In this document: positions 38,129 through 48,651 of the stretch, in pieces
How positions within the stretch are numbered: the stretch's first letter is position 1
Layout: every line of letters begins with the position of its first letter
Assembly (NCBI RefSeq): GCF_039908645.1
Contig: NZ_CP150917.1
Location: forward strand, 4,413,501-4,477,500
DNA: 64,000 bases
Reading direction: 5' to 3'
DNA from: Pseudomonas helvetica
Lineage (GTDB): Bacteria > Pseudomonadota > Gammaproteobacteria > Pseudomonadales > Pseudomonadaceae
Program-made: the position numbers and the translations under genes
The notes under the pieces: generated by a model
What the model was told of the DNA's origin: nothing
Database searches by the model: none
Seen by the model: the letters and a program-made list of their open reading frames with translations, nothing else

Positions 38129-40960
38129 TTAAACAGTAAAGGCGTCTTGCAGCAGTTTTTCCTGCTGCTCGGCGTGCATCGATGCATAACCACATGCAGG
38201 TGCAGCAGAAGCGTCACGGCCCGCGTACTCGAGTACGAGAGACTTGTTGTGACCGCCAACGATGCGGCGCATGTGATGCTGGCTGCAGTACCAGGCACCC
38301 TGGTTCATCGGCTCTTCCTGACACCAAACGACGTGTTTGAGGTTGGAATAAGGAGCCAGGACTTCAATCAAGTCGTCCTCAGGGAATGGGTACAGCTGCT
38401 CAAGACGCACGATGGCGATGTCGTCACGACCTTCGGCACGGCGTTTTTCCAGCAGGTCGTAGTAGACCTTGCCGCTACACAGCACGAGACGAGTGACCTT
38501 TTTCGGATCATGCGCATCGATTTCCGGAATAACGGTCTGGAACGAACCTTCGGCCAGATCTTCCAGGGTCGAGATGGCCAGCTTGTGACGCAACAGCGAC
38601 TTCGGAGTCAGCACTACCAATGGTTTGCGCAGAGGACGAATCACCTGGCGACGCAGCAAGTGGTAGATCTGGGCCGGCGTAGTCGGCATGCACACCTGAA
38701 TGTTGTGCTCGGCGCACAGCTGCAGGTAACGCTCCAGACGAGCCGAAGAGTGCTCCGGACCCTGACCTTCATAACCGTGTGGCAGCAACATGGTCAGACC
38801 GCACAGACGGCCCCACTTGTGCTCACCGCTGGTGATGAACTGGTCGATAACCACTTGGGCACCGTTGGCGAAGTCGCCGAACTGGGCTTCCCAGATCACC
38901 AGCGCGTCAGGCGTGGTGGTGGAGTAGCCGTATTCGAACGCCAGTACGGCTTCTTCGGACAGGAACGAATCGTACAGGTCGAAACGTGGCTGGCCTTCGT
39001 ACAGGTGTTGCAACGGGATGTAGGTGCCCGCGTCTTTCTGGTTGTGCAATACCGCATGACGGTGCGAGAACGTACCGCGGCCGATGTCCTGGCCGGTCAT
39101 GCGAATCGGGTGACCTTCGAACGCCAGGGTCGCGTACGCCATGGTTTCGGCGTAACCCCAGTTGATCGGCAGGCCGCCGGCTTGCATTTTCTGACGGTCT
39201 TCGTAGATCTTCGCAACCTGGCGCTGAACCACGAAACCTTCCGGGATTTCCAGCAGTTTGGCGGACAGCTCTTGCAGGGTCTTCAGATCGAACGTGGTGT
39301 CGTGACGCGCAGTCCAGGCGTGGCCCAGGTACGGACGCCAGTCGACGAACAGCTCTTTGTTCGGCTCCTTGACCAGGCTTTTCACTACGTGCAGACCGTT
39401 GTCCAGCGCGTTGCGGTATTCGTCGACTTTCGTCTGAACACGCGCAGCGTCAAGCACACCACTCTGGGTCAGGCGATCGGCATACAGCTCACGCGTGGTG
39501 CGCTGCTTGGTGATCTGCTGATACATCAGAGGCTGGGTGCCGCTTGGCTCGTCCGCTTCGTTGTGGCCGCGACGACGGTAGCAGACCAGGTCGATCACCA
39601 CGTCACGCTTGAACTGCATGCGGTAGTCGATGGCCAGCTGGGTCACGAACAATACGGCTTCCGGATCATCACCATTCACATGGAGGATCGGCGCCTGGAT
39701 CATTTTCGCAACGTCGGTGGCGTACTCGGTGGAGCGCGAGTCTTCCGGGTTGCTGATGGTGAAGCCAACCTGGTTGTTGATCACGATGTGAACCGTACCG
39801 CCAGTCCGGAAGCCGCGAGTCTGCGACATCTGGAAGGTTTCCATGACCACGCCCTGACCGGCGAATGCCGCGTCACCGTGGATGGAAATCGGCAGGACTT
39901 TCTCACCGGTTGGATCGTTGCGACGATCCTGACGGGCACGGACCGAACCCTCGACCACTGGCGAAACGATTTCCAGGTGGGACGGGTTGAAGGCCATGGC
40001 CAGGTGGACTTCGCCGCCTGCGGTCATCACGTTGGAGGAGAAGCCCTGGTGGTATTTAACGTCACCGGAGCCCAGCTCGACCTTCTTCTTGCCTTCGAAC
40101 TCGTCGAACAGCTCGCGCGGGTTCTTGCCGAAGGTGTTGACCAGCACGTTCAGACGGCCACGGTGGGCCATGCCGATAACGATTTCCTTGGTGCCGTAGG
40201 AACCGGAGCGCTGGATCAGCTCGTCCAGCATCGGAATCAGGCTTTCGCCGCCTTCCAGGCCGAAACGCTTGGTGCCCGGGTATTTGGTACCCAGGTATTT
40301 TTCCAGACCTTCGCCTGCGGTGACGCGCTCAAGCAGATGGCTCTTGATGTCGGCCGAATACACTGGACGACCACGCACGCCTTCCAGACGCTGCTGGAAC
40401 CACTGGCGCTGCTCGGAATCGACGATGTGAGTAAATTCAGCGCCGATGGTGCGGCAATATGTCTGCTGCAACGCTTCGTGAATTTCGCGTAGGCTCGCTT
40501 CCTCTTTGCCGATGAACAGGTCGCCGGCACGGAAGGTCGTATCAAGATCGGCATTGGTCAAGCCGTAATGATTGATCGACAGGTCTGCAGGTGCAGGACG
40601 CTGCCACAGCCCCAGCGGGTCAAGCTGGGCTGCCTGGTGGCCACGCATACGGTAGGCCTGGATCAGTCGCAGTACTTCAACTTGCTTCTTCTCGTGCTCA
40701 CTGCTCACGCTGCCGGCGGAAACCGGTTGGGCGCGGCGCTGGTTCTTTGCCAGCAGCACGAAATGATCGCGAATCGTCGAGTGCGATACATCGGTGGCAG
40801 CGTTGCCGTCAGCGGGCAACGTCTGAAATTTGGTGCGCCACTCTTCTGGCACAGCGTTAGGGTCGTGCAGGTAGAGCTCATAAAGCTCTTCCACATAGGC
40901 AGCGTTACCACCTGAAAGATAGCCGCTGTTCCACATGCGCTGCATCACGCTTTCTTGCAT
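38129..40960 (-). CDS. sucA: 2-oxoglutarate dehydrogenase E1 component
   Basis: A 943-residue thiamine diphosphate enzyme that decarboxylates 2-oxoglutarate and passes succinyl to the SucB lipoyl group. It has the N-terminal SGGNAAYVEELYELYLHDP segment that binds E2, GMAHRGRLNVLVNTFGK, the ThDP motif region HGDAAFAGQGVVMETFQMS, and the pyrimidine-domain DIGRGTFSHRHAVLH. sucB follows after 42 bases. The 262 bases before it, up to sdhB, contain two hairpins and no obvious promoter, so part of its expression may come from sdh. Confidence 0.98.
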   Translation of the reverse strand: MQESVMQRMWNSGYLSGGNAAYVEELYELYLHDPNAVPEEWRTKFQTLPADGNAATDVSHSTIRDHFVLLAKNQRRAQPVSAGSVSSEHEKKQVEVLRLIQAYRMRGHQAAQLDPLGLWQRPAPADLSINHYGLTNADLDTTFRAGDLFIGKEEASLREIHEALQQTYCRTIGAEFTHIVDSEQRQWFQQRLEGVRGRPVYSADIKSHLLERVTAGEGLEKYLGTKYPGTKRFGLEGGESLIPMLDELIQRSGSYGTKEIVIGMAHRGRLNVLVNTFGKNPRELFDEFEGKKKVELGSGDVKYHQGFSSNVMTAGGEVHLAMAFNPSHLEIVSPVVEGSVRARQDRRNDPTGEKVLPISIHGDAAFAGQGVVMETFQMSQTRGFRTGGTVHIVINNQVGFTISNPEDSRSTEYATDVAKMIQAPILHVNGDDPEAVLFVTQLAIDYRMQFKRDVVIDLVCYRRRGHNEADEPSGTQPLMYQQITKQRTTRELYADRLTQSGVLDAARVQTKVDEYRNALDNGLHVVKSLVKEPNKELFVDWRPYLGHAWTARHDTTFDLKTLQELSAKLLEIPEGFVVQRQVAKIYEDRQKMQAGGLPINWGYAETMAYATLAFEGHPIRMTGQDIGRGTFSHRHAVLHNQKDAGTYIPLQHLYEGQPRFDLYDSFLSEEAVLAFEYGYSTTTPDALVIWEAQFGDFANGAQVVIDQFITSGEHKWGRLCGLTMLLPHGYEGQGPEHSSARLERYLQLCAEHNIQVCMPTTPAQIYHLLRRQVIRPLRKPLVVLTPKSLLRHKLAISTLEDLAEGSFQTVIPEIDAHDPKKVTRLVLCSGKVYYDLLEKRRAEGRDDIAIVRLEQLYPFPEDDLIEVLAPYSNLKHVVWCQEEPMNQGAWYCSQHHMRRIVGGHNKSLVLEYAGRDASAAPACGYASMHAEQQEKLLQDAFTV

Positions 40961-41222
40961 GCTTGGTCACCCTCGGTTAGGGGAACACCATCGGCGAAGA
41001 CACCGAGCAAGCTTGCAGAAGTCCGAGTGCAGCGACCAAAACAAGCCACTTAGGATCACGCTGATAGTCCGGGTACCAGCCCGGATGCCCCTGCTTGTCT
41101 CATTTCTTCAAAATAAGAGCCGCAGCCTTGTGGGCTGCCACTCTGGTTATAGCCAAGACGCGGGTTGAAGCCCGCGCCTTAGCCTCTACGGGTACAGCAG
41201 TTCTACGGGTACAACAGCTGAA

Positions 41223-41927
41223 TCACACGCCGCTTTGCAGCAGCATGTTACGTATGTGACCGATGGCCTTAGTCGGGTTCAGGCCTTTCGGACATACGTT
41301 GACGCAGTTCATGATCCCGCGGCAGCGGAATACGCTGAACGGGTCATCCAGCGAAGCCAGACGCTCGGAAGTCTTGGTGTCACGGCTGTCTGCCAGGAAG
41401 CGGTAGGCTTGCAGCAGAGCAGCTGGACCCAGGAACTTGTCCGGGTTCCACCAGAAGGACGGGCAAGAGGTCGAGCAGCAAGCGCACAGGATGCACTCGT
41501 ACAGACCGTCGAGTTTTTCACGCTCTTCAGGAGTCTGCAGACGCTCGATGGCCGGAGCCGGCGTGTCGTTCTGCAGGAAAGGCTTAACCTTTTCGTATTG
41601 CTTGTAGAAGATGCTCATATCGACGACCAGGTCACGGATAACCGGCAAACCTGGCAGAGGACGAACGATCAACTTGTTACCTTTGACGACGGCAGACAGC
41701 GGCGTGACGCAGGCCAGACCGTTTTTGCCGTTGATGTTCATGCCGTCGGAACCGCAAACACCTTCACGGCAAGAGCGACGATAGGAGAAACCCTCGTCCT
41801 GCTCTTTGATCAGGGCCAGCACGTCCAGCACCATCAGGTCTTTACCACCGGTGTCGACCTTGAATTCCTGCATGAACGGCGCGGCGTCCTGATCAGGGTT
41901 GTAGCGATAAACACTGACTTGCAACAT
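41223..41927 (-). CDS. sdhB: Succinate dehydrogenase iron-sulfur subunit
   Basis: A 234-residue subunit carrying three Fe-S clusters. The [2Fe-2S] ligands are in CREGVCGSDGMNINGKNGLAC; the [4Fe-4S] and [3Fe-4S] ligands are in CILCACCSTSCPS and CRGIMNCVNVCPKGLNP. It passes electrons from the SdhA FAD to ubiquinone at SdhCD. AAGGGTGG lies 8 bases before the ATG at 41927. A GTG at 41936 would add three residues and is less likely. It is last in sdhCDAB. Confidence 0.98.
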   Translation of the reverse strand: MLQVSVYRYNPDQDAAPFMQEFKVDTGGKDLMVLDVLALIKEQDEGFSYRRSCREGVCGSDGMNINGKNGLACVTPLSAVVKGNKLIVRPLPGLPVIRDLVVDMSIFYKQYEKVKPFLQNDTPAPAIERLQTPEEREKLDGLYECILCACCSTSCPSFWWNPDKFLGPAALLQAYRFLADSRDTKTSERLASLDDPFSVFRCRGIMNCVNVCPKGLNPTKAIGHIRNMLLQSGV

Positions 41928-41938
41928 GGCGGCCACCC

Positions 41939-43714
41939 TTAATAAGTCCGAATCTTAGGTTCAAAAGTCGGAACAGTCTTCGGCGAGAAGTTCACGGCAC
42001 GCTTGGTAACGCGCTTGTCACCCGGGAAGTACAGGGTGTGGCACAGCCAGTTTTCGTCGTCGCGATCTTCGTAGTCTTCACGGGCGTGAGCGCCGCGGGA
42101 CTCTTTGCGGATCTCTGCAGCAATGGCAGTAGCTTCGGCCACTTCCAGCAGGTTTTGCAGTTCCAGCGCTTCGATACGAGCAGTGTTGAACGCCTGGCTC
42201 TTATCGTTGATCTTGACGTTGGCGATACGGCCACGCAGATCAGCCAGCTGAGCAATACCCTTCTGCATGTATTCGCCGGTACGGAATACACCGAAGTAGT
42301 TCTGCATGCAGCTTTGCAGCTCTTTACGCAGGGTAGCGACGTCTTCGCCTTCGGTACGCGAGTTCAGGCCATCGAGACGCGCCAGGGCTGCGTCGATGTC
42401 GGACTGGCGAGGGCGAGCGTAGTCGACGCCTTCTTTCAGGGTCTGCTCCAGGAACAGGCCGGCCGCACGGCCGAACACCACCAGGTCGAGCAGCGAGTTG
42501 CCGCCCAGACGGTTGGCACCGTGAACCGATACGCACGCCACTTCGCCTACCGCGAACAGGCCAGGAATGATCTGGTCCTTGCCGTCGGCATCCTGAGTGA
42601 TTGCCTGACCATGAATGTTGGTGGCAACGCCGCCCATCATATAGTGGCAGGTTGGAACAACCGGGATCGGCGCTACGGCTGGATCGACGTGAGCGAAGGT
42701 CTTGGACAGTTCCATGATGCCTGGCAGACGGCTGTGCAGAACTTCTTCACCGAGGTGATCGAGTTTCAGCATCACGTGGTCGCCATCCGGACCGCAACCG
42801 TTGCCGGCGATGATTTCTTTAACCATCGAGCGAGCAACCACGTCACGACCAGCAAGGTCTTTGGCGTTCGGAGCATAACGCTCCATGAAACGCTCGCCGT
42901 GCTTGTTGATCAGGTAACCGCCTTCACCGCGGCAACCCTCGGTAACCAGTACACCGGCGCCGGCGATGCCGGTCGGGTGGAACTGCCACATTTCGATGTC
43001 TTGTACCGGCACGCCAGCACGCAGAGCCATGCCGACGCCGTCACCGGTGTTGATCAGGGCGTTGGTGGTGGACGAGTAGATACGACCTGCACCGCCAGTC
43101 GCCAGAACGGTGGCGTTAGCGCGGACGTAGGAGGTTTCGCCGGTTTCGATGCAGATGACGATCATGCCGACAAAGGCACCGTCTTCGTTCTTCACCAGGT
43201 CGACGCCGTAGTATTCGTTGAGGAATACGGTGCCGGCCTTGAGGTTGGCCTGGTACAGGGTGTGCAGCAGAGCGTGACCGGTACGGTCGGCAGCAGCGCA
43301 GGTACGGGCAGCCTGGCCACCTTTACCGAAGTCTTTCGACTGACCGCCGAACGGACGCTGATAGATGCGACCCTGTTCGGTACGGGAGAACGGCAAGCCC
43401 ATGTGCTCGAGCTCGAAGACCGCTTCCGGGCCTACGGAACACATGTATTCGATAGCGTCCTGGTCACCGATGTAGTCGGAACCCTTGACGGTATCGTACA
43501 TGTGCCAGCGCCAGTCATCGTTCGGATCAGCGGAGGCGATGGCGCAGGTGATGCCACCCTGTGCGGATACGGTGTGCGAACGAGTCGGGAAAACCTTGGT
43601 AACTACGGCAGTCTTGTGACCACCTTGTGCCAGCTGCAGCGCAGCGCGCATGCCGGCACCGCCGCCGCCAATGATGATGGCGTCGAACGAAAGCGTATTT
43701 ACTGAGTTAGACAT
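41939..43714 (-). CDS. sdhA: Succinate dehydrogenase flavoprotein subunit
   Basis: A 591-residue catalytic subunit. FAD binds at [19 protein letters not shown]; the His covalently linked to FAD is in [12 protein letters not shown]; the active-site Arg/His region is [14 protein letters not shown]. It oxidises succinate to fumarate. It follows sdhD by three bases and precedes sdhB by 11. Length and motifs are normal. Confidence 0.98.
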   Translation of the reverse strand: MSNSVNTLSFDAIIIGGGGAGMRAALQLAQGGHKTAVVTKVFPTRSHTVSAQGGITCAIASADPNDDWRWHMYDTVKGSDYIGDQDAIEYMCSVGPEAVFELEHMGLPFSRTEQGRIYQRPFGGQSKDFGKGGQAARTCAAADRTGHALLHTLYQANLKAGTVFLNEYYGVDLVKNEDGAFVGMIVICIETGETSYVRANATVLATGGAGRIYSSTTNALINTGDGVGMALRAGVPVQDIEMWQFHPTGIAGAGVLVTEGCRGEGGYLINKHGERFMERYAPNAKDLAGRDVVARSMVKEIIAGNGCGPDGDHVMLKLDHLGEEVLHSRLPGIMELSKTFAHVDPAVAPIPVVPTCHYMMGGVATNIHGQAITQDADGKDQIIPGLFAVGEVACVSVHGANRLGGNSLLDLVVFGRAAGLFLEQTLKEGVDYARPRQSDIDAALARLDGLNSRTEGEDVATLRKELQSCMQNYFGVFRTGEYMQKGIAQLADLRGRIANVKINDKSQAFNTARIEALELQNLLEVAEATAIAAEIRKESRGAHAREDYEDRDDENWLCHTLYFPGDKRVTKRAVNFSPKTVPTFEPKIRTY

Positions 43715-43717
43715 GAA

Positions 43718-44086
43718 TCAGATACCCCAGAGAATCTGCACACCCCAGACGAAGTAAGCGAACATTGCAACGCCGCATACTGCCTGGAAAAGGAAACGTA
43801 CTGCAGTCGCGGACTTGCCCAGCGCCATCGGCGTCAGGTAGTCGGTCGCGATGGTCCACATGCCGACCCAGGCGTGAGCGCCAAGGGCAACCAGGGCCAA
43901 CAGACTGAAGATGCGCATCCAGTTGTTTGCGAACAGCAAGTGCCATTGGGCGTAGCCAAGGCCAGGGTGCGCAACAAGGTATCCGATCAGGAAAATGAAA
44001 TAAGCCGCGAGAACGACCGCAGACACACGCTGTGCCATCCAGTCATAGAGGCCCGAACGCGATAGGTTCGTAACGCTGGTTACCAT
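43718..44086 (-). CDS. sdhD: Succinate dehydrogenase membrane anchor subunit
   Basis: A 122-residue protein with three membrane helices (VSAVVLAAYFIFLIGYLV; FSLLALVALGAHAWVGMWTIATDYL; FLFQAVCGVAMFAYFVWGV). The haem-ligating His lies in ALGAHAWVGMW, and the quinone-site residues are in the second helix region. GGGAG lies before the ATG at 44086; a TTG two codons upstream is less likely. It overlaps the sdhC end by seven bases. Confidence 0.95.
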   Translation of the reverse strand: MVTSVTNLSRSGLYDWMAQRVSAVVLAAYFIFLIGYLVAHPGLGYAQWHLLFANNWMRIFSLLALVALGAHAWVGMWTIATDYLTPMALGKSATAVRFLFQAVCGVAMFAYFVWGVQILWGI

Positions 44087-44454
44087 ATCCAAACTCCCGC
44101 CAGAACGATCAACACCACGGAAATGGCGATGATAATTTTCGAGCCCAGTTTGCCGCCTTCCAGCGTCTCACCGATGCCCATGTCCATGATCAGATGGCGT
44201 ACACCGGCCACCATGTGATACAGCAAGGCGGACAGCAGGCCCCATGCTACGAACTTGGCCAGCGGACTGGTCAAGCATGCCTTCACCTCGGCAAAACCTT
44301 CCTCGGAACCCAGGGATTTGCTCAATGCATACAGCATGATGCCAAGGCCCAGGAAGAGGATGATGCCGGAAACACGGTGAAGAAACGACGTAACGCCGGT
44401 GATGGGGAGTTTGATGGTCCTTAGGTCTAGGTTTACAGGTCGTTGGCTTTTCAC
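44080..44454 (-). CDS. sdhC: Succinate dehydrogenase cytochrome b556 subunit
   Basis: A 124-residue membrane subunit with the family signature SQRPVNLDLRTIKLPITGVTSFLHRVSG, three hydrophobic helices and a haem His in LLYHMVAGVRHLIMDMG. I start it at the GTG at 44454 (MKSQRPVNLDL), which matches known SdhC N-termini; a TTG at 44487 would add eleven residues. The ribosome site is weak. A promoter with near-consensus boxes lies about 130 bases upstream, giving a long leader. In Pseudomonas this operon is a target of the iron-responsive PrrF small RNAs. Confidence 0.9.
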   Translation of the reverse strand: MKSQRPVNLDLRTIKLPITGVTSFLHRVSGIILFLGLGIMLYALSKSLGSEEGFAEVKACLTSPLAKFVAWGLLSALLYHMVAGVRHLIMDMGIGETLEGGKLGSKIIIAISVVLIVLAGVWIW

Positions 44455-44588
44455 GGCTTTTTTTTCACACTGAAGAGCCCCTAACAATCAGGGCAAAGTT
44501 GTTGGGGAGTGCACTGGTCAGGTAACCACCACCCAGGGATGCGACCCCCAATAAAGCAGGCCCAAAAGCCCCTGGCGGTCGGTGGCCG

Positions 44589-44617
44589 AGTATAGACAGT
44601 TAGGCTACTAATGACAA
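44589..44617 (-). promoter_or_regulatory. Sigma-70 promoter of sdhCDAB
   Basis: On the minus strand TTGTCA (44617-44612) and TATACT (44594-44589) are separated by 17 bases. Both boxes are close to consensus. Transcription would start near 44582 and give a leader of about 130 bases. Confidence 0.75.
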
Positions 44618-44731
44618 CGCGTTCACCTTCCCCTAATAGCTCATTGCGCAAGCGGGATAAAAGGCGTAAACGGCAGGTAATTTCGAGGAAAAAGTCCGGT
44701 TAAAGCCTTCTGGAGCAAGACTTTAGGCAAA

Positions 44732-44759
44732 TTGACATTCGAATTTATCTCACTATAGT
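44732..44759 (+). promoter_or_regulatory. Sigma-70 promoter of gltA
   Basis: TTGACA (44732-44737) and TATAGT (44754-44759) with a 16-base spacer lie about 60 bases before the gltA start. They are 115 bases from, and divergent to, the sdhC promoter within the 363-base gene-free stretch 44455-44817. Confidence 0.78.
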
Positions 44760-44817
44760 GGTGCGGGCCCTGCGTGGGGGGTCTGTCTGATGATTTCAAG
44801 CATAAATAGGAGGCCAC

Positions 44818-46107
44818 ATGGCTGACAAAAAAGCGCAGTTGATCATCGAGGGCGCAGCCCCCGTCGAGCTGCCCATTTTAACCGGCACCGTTGGTCCCGA
44901 TGTAATCGACGTTCGGGGCCTGACGGCCACGGGCCGTTTCACTTTTGACCCGGGTTTCATGTCGACCGCCTCTTGCGAATCGAAGATTACCTATATCGAC
45001 GGCGACAACGGCATTTTGTTGCACCGCGGCTACCCGATCGAGCAACTCGCCGAGAAGTCGGACTATCTGGAAACCTGCTACCTGCTGCTCAACGGCGAAT
45101 TGCCGACTGCAGAACAGAAGGCCCAGTTCGTCAGCACCGTCAAGAACCACACCATGGTTCATGAGCAACTGAAGACCTTCTTCAACGGCTTCCGTCGCGA
45201 CGCCCACCCGATGGCCGTCATGTGCGGTGTAGTCGGCGCCCTTTCGGCGTTCTACCACGACTCCCTGGACATCAATAACCCGCAGCATCGCGAAATCTCC
45301 GCGATCCGCCTGGTTGCCAAGATGCCAACCCTCGCAGCAATGGTTTACAAGTACTCCATGGGTCAACCCATGATGTACCCGCGCAACGACCTGTCGTATG
45401 CGGAAAACTTCCTGCACATGATGTTCAACACCCCGTGCGAGATCAAACCGATCAGCCCGGTACTCGCCAAGGCCATGGACCGGATCTTCATCCTCCACGC
45501 CGACCACGAGCAGAACGCATCGACCTCCACCGTACGCCTGGCCGGCTCGTCGGGTGCCAACCCGTTCGCCTGTATCGCTGCCGGTATCGCTGCACTTTGG
45601 GGCCCGGCTCACGGCGGCGCCAACGAAGCCGTGCTGACCATGCTCGACGAAATTGGCGATGTCTCGAACATCGACAAGTTCATCGCCAAGGCCAAGGACA
45701 AGAACGATCCGTTCAAACTGATGGGCTTCGGTCACCGGGTTTACAAAAACCGCGACCCACGCGCTACCGTCATGAAAAAGACCTGCGACGAAGTGCTCAA
45801 GGAACTGGGTATCCAGAACGATCCGCAACTCGAACTGGCCATGCGCCTGGAAGAGATCGCCCTGACCGACCCGTACTTCATCGAACGCTCGCTGTACCCG
45901 AACGTCGACTTCTACTCGGGGATCATCCTCAAGGCGATCGGCATTCCAACCAGCATGTTCACCGTGATCTTCGCCCTGGCGCGGACCGTTGGCTGGATCT
46001 CCCACTGGAAAGAAATGCTCTCCAGCCCGTACAAAATTGGCCGCCCGCGCCAGCTGTACACCGGCTACGAGTCGCGTGACATCACCCGGCTTGAAGACCG
46101 CAAGTAA
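44818..46107 (+). CDS. gltA: Citrate synthase, type II hexameric
   Basis: A 429-residue enzyme that condenses oxaloacetate and acetyl-CoA. The active site has [14 protein letters not shown] and [12 protein letters not shown] (catalytic His residues) plus [14 protein letters not shown] and the Asp region [11 protein letters not shown]. The N-terminal extension fits the NADH-inhibited Gram-negative type. AGGAGG precedes the ATG. The gene diverges from sdhC and ends at a strong terminator. Confidence 0.98.
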   Translation: MADKKAQLIIEGAAPVELPILTGTVGPDVIDVRGLTATGRFTFDPGFMSTASCESKITYIDGDNGILLHRGYPIEQLAEKSDYLETCYLLLNGELPTAEQKAQFVSTVKNHTMVHEQLKTFFNGFRRDAHPMAVMCGVVGALSAFYHDSLDINNPQHREISAIRLVAKMPTLAAMVYKYSMGQPMMYPRNDLSYAENFLHMMFNTPCEIKPISPVLAKAMDRIFILHADHEQNASTSTVRLAGSSGANPFACIAAGIAALWGPAHGGANEAVLTMLDEIGDVSNIDKFIAKAKDKNDPFKLMGFGHRVYKNRDPRATVMKKTCDEVLKELGIQNDPQLELAMRLEEIALTDPYFIERSLYPNVDFYSGIILKAIGIPTSMFTVIFALARTVGWISHWKEMLSSPYKIGRPRQLYTGYESRDITRLEDRK

Positions 46108-46141
46108 GACCTGTCTTGCGATAACGTCTTAGCTGCACCGG

Positions 46142-46185
46142 AAACGGCCTCTGCCTCTGATACAAGAGCAGAGGCCGTTTTTGTT
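46142..46185 (+). terminator. Intrinsic terminator after gltA
   Basis: AAACGGCCTCTGC pairs with GCAGAGGCCGTTT around a 13-base loop and is followed by TTG and TTT. It lies about 35 bases after the gltA stop codon. Confidence 0.9.
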
Positions 46186-46274
46186 TACCCCGGATCACCC
46201 CTCCGCCCCCTGTAAACCCGGCATACACGATGCCCCCCCCCCCCGAAGAACCGACGCGCCTGATTTGCGACTGC

Positions 46275-46306
46275 TGCGCAGCCTCGCGGGCTCGGCAGCT
46301 GCTACG
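46275..46306. repeat. Solitary, decayed REP half (CAGCTGC family)
   Basis: GCGCAGCCTCGCGGGCTCGG followed by CAGCTGCTAC closely matches one arm of the perfect inverted repeat at 59701-59803, with small changes. No partner arm is present. A 12-base C run lies just upstream (46233-46244). Confidence 0.7.
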
Positions 46307-46326
46307 GAGAGCGTACTCCTCATAAA

Positions 46327-46360
46327 AAATGCCCCGATCTCTCGACCGGGGCATTTCTGT
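46327..46360 (-). terminator. Intrinsic terminator after actP
   Basis: AAATGCCCCG and CGGGGCATTT form a 10-base-pair stem around ATCTCTCGAC, with an A run on the minus-strand distal side. It lies about 45 bases beyond the actP stop codon and may work in both directions. Confidence 0.85.
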
Positions 46361-46401
46361 TTAACGCTGCTTATATAGAGACGCTTATACAACCCTGTAC
46401 G

Positions 46402-48060
46402 TTAGTGCGACACCGCCCCGCTCGCCCCCAATCCGGTCTGCGAACGGACGAATTGCGGGAAGAACAGCGCCCGCTCATTGTCAGCCGCTGCGGACTTGTC
46501 GGTGATCGAGAAGAACCAGATACCGACAAAGGCAATGGCCATCGAGAACAGCGCCGGGTACTCATACGGGAAGATCGCCTTCTCGTGCCCCATGATCTGC
46601 ACCCAAATGGTCGGGCCCAGCACCATCAGGCCCACCGCACTGACCAGCCCCATCCAGCCGCCGACCATCGCACCGCGCGTAGTCAGTTTCTTCCAGTACA
46701 TGGAAAGCAGCAGTACCGGGAAGTTGCAGCTGGCAGCGATCGAGAATGCCAGGCCCACCATGAATGCGATGTTCTGGCTTTCGAACAGGATGCCCAGAAC
46801 AATCGCCAACACGCCCAAGGCGATGGTGGTGATCTTCGAAACCCGGATCTCATCCTTCTCGTTGGCCTTGCCCTTCTTGATCACACTGGCGTACAGGTCG
46901 TGAGACACCGCCGTGGCCCCGGCCAGGGTCAGTCCGGCAACCACCGCCAGAATGGTGGCGAAGGCTACTGCCGAGATGAAGCCGAGGAAGATACTGCCGC
47001 CCACCGCATTGGCCAGGTGCACCGCCGCCATGTTGTTGCCGCCCAACAGCGCGCCCGTAGCGTCCTTGAAGGCCGGATTGGTGCTGACCAGCAGGATTGC
47101 GCCGAAACCGATGATGAACGTCAGGATGTAGAAGTAACCGATGAAGCCGGTGGCATACAGCACGCTTTTGCGCGCTTCTTTAGCGTCACTCACGGTGAAG
47201 AAGCGCATCAGGATATGCGGCAGACCAGCGGTACCGAACATCAATGCCAGGCCAAGGGAGAATGCCGAGATCGGGTCTTTCACCAGACCGCCCGGGCTCA
47301 TGATCGCTTCACCTTTGGGGTGAACCTTGATCGCCTCGGAGAACAGCGTATTGAAGTCGAAGTGAACATGCTTCATCACCATCAGCGCCATGAACGACGC
47401 ACCGGACAACAACAGCACAGCCTTGATGATCTGCACCCAAGTGGTCGCCAGCATGCCGCCGAACAACACATAGAGGCACATCAGGATCCCCACCAGAATC
47501 ACCGCAACATGGTAATCCAGGCCAAACAGCAGCTGGATCAGCTTGCCGGCACCGACCATTTGCGCGATCAGGTAGAACGCCACCACCACCAGCGAACCGC
47601 AGGCGGACAAGGTGCGAATCTGGGTTTGCCCAAGGCGGTAGGACGCCACGTCGGCAAAGGTGTACTTACCCAGGTTACGCAGACGCTCGGCGATCAAAAA
47701 CAGAATGATCGGCCAGCCCACCAGGAAGCCGATCGAGTAGATCAGGCCATCGTAGCCCGAGGCAAACACCAGTGCGGAAATCCCCAGGAAGGACGCCGCC
47801 GACATGTAGTCACCGGCAATCGCCAGGCCGTTCTGCAAACCGGTGATCCTGCCACCCGCCGCGTAGTAGTCAGCCGCCGACTTATTGCGCTTGGAGGCCC
47901 AGTAGGTGATGCACAGTGTTGCACCGACGAACACCACAAACATCAGGATCGCCGAGACGTTGAGCGGTTGTTTATGCACTTCGCCAGTAAGCGCTTCGGC
48001 CGCCCAAACGGCCGGTGCGAAGGCTGCAATGCCTAAAGCTGCCAATAGACGCCGGATCAT
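46402..48060 (-). CDS. actP: Cation/acetate symporter ActP
   Basis: A 552-residue sodium:solute symporter with a signal-peptide-like N-terminus ([22 protein letters not shown]) and about 13 membrane segments. The SSS signature parts [29 protein letters not shown] and [24 protein letters not shown] are clear. It imports acetate and related short acids. It overlaps the yjcH-type gene by four bases (ATGA). In Pseudomonas, acetate genes of this kind answer to the CrbS/CrbR (MxtR/ErdR) two-component system; no acs gene is in the window. Confidence 0.96.
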   Translation of the reverse strand: MIRRLLAALGIAAFAPAVWAAEALTGEVHKQPLNVSAILMFVVFVGATLCITYWASKRNKSAADYYAAGGRITGLQNGLAIAGDYMSAASFLGISALVFASGYDGLIYSIGFLVGWPIILFLIAERLRNLGKYTFADVASYRLGQTQIRTLSACGSLVVVAFYLIAQMVGAGKLIQLLFGLDYHVAVILVGILMCLYVLFGGMLATTWVQIIKAVLLLSGASFMALMVMKHVHFDFNTLFSEAIKVHPKGEAIMSPGGLVKDPISAFSLGLALMFGTAGLPHILMRFFTVSDAKEARKSVLYATGFIGYFYILTFIIGFGAILLVSTNPAFKDATGALLGGNNMAAVHLANAVGGSIFLGFISAVAFATILAVVAGLTLAGATAVSHDLYASVIKKGKANEKDEIRVSKITTIALGVLAIVLGILFESQNIAFMVGLAFSIAASCNFPVLLLSMYWKKLTTRGAMVGGWMGLVSAVGLMVLGPTIWVQIMGHEKAIFPYEYPALFSMAIAFVGIWFFSITDKSAAADNERALFFPQFVRSQTGLGASGAVSH

Positions 48061-48368
48061 TGCTGAGCCTCCTTGAGAATCGCATTGTTCAGGTCGTCGA
48101 ATTCGCCATTGGCGCGTCGTACGTAGATGGCCGTCAGGACGAAGGCCGACACAATCAGCCCTACACCAATCGGTATGCCCCAGGTAATCGATGACTCAGG
48201 GCTGATCTTCGCCCCCAGTAGATGCGGCCCGTAAGCAATCAGAAGAATGAATCCTGCGTACAGCCCAAGCATGATCGCCGAGAGAATCCAGGCGAACCGC
48301 TCTCGTTTGCGAACCAGCTCCTTGAAGCGCGGGCTGTTTTGAATCGAGAGGTAAATGCTGTCGTTCAT
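48057..48368 (-). CDS. yjcH: DUF485 membrane protein, ActP partner (YjcH)
   Basis: A 103-residue protein with two hydrophobic helices ([23 protein letters not shown] and [24 protein letters not shown]). The N-terminal [20 protein letters not shown] is the DUF485 signature. It is always found just before actP and probably helps the symporter assemble. GAGGATAAA lies before the ATG. It is the first gene of the yjcH-actP operon. Confidence 0.95.
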   Translation of the reverse strand: MNDSIYLSIQNSPRFKELVRKRERFAWILSAIMLGLYAGFILLIAYGPHLLGAKISPESSITWGIPIGVGLIVSAFVLTAIYVRRANGEFDDLNNAILKEAQQ

Positions 48369-48530
48369 TGTTTTTATCCTCGCAGCACAGATTTTAGTTG
48401 GAACGTATCCACTCTATGCGGCTGCAGAACAGGTTCCAGACGACCTTAGTATTAGAACGACATGACCATTTCGCCAATTATCAGTCGATAAAAAGCGCCC
48501 CTCCCCAACAAAAATACAAAAGCCACCTAC

Positions 48531-48607
48531 ATCACTGTAGGAGCACGGCTTGCCGGCGATGACGTCCTTAAGACCGCATCGCGAGCAAGCTCGGCTCCTA
48601 CTGTGAT
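48531..48607. repeat. REPIN (degenerate GTAGGAGC family)
   Basis: The outer arms ATCACTGTAGGAGC (from 48531) and GCTCCTACTGTGAT (to 48607) are inverted copies; the inner parts have diverged (GGCTTGCCGGCGAT against ATCGCGAGCAAGCTCG). It lies between the betaine-binding protein gene and yjcH. Confidence 0.85.
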
Positions 48608-48651
48608 ATCAGGTGGCCCTGGAACGTGCTGACCAGACGCGTCAGATCAAA

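Noticed and set aside
36959..40492. An open frame of 1177 codons on the plus strand, antisense to sucB and sucA
   Set aside because: It is a by-product of codon bias in GC-rich DNA. It spans two real genes in antisense, has no ribosome site or domain, and its residues mirror the sense codons.
42038..43705. A 555-codon open frame antisense to sdhA
   Set aside because: The sdhA frame has all active-site motifs; the antisense frame has none and is His/Val/Gln-rich in the way of shadow frames.
46405..48036. A 543-codon open frame antisense to actP
   Set aside because: It is extremely rich in His, Gln and Arg with no recognisable domain, and actP is certain.
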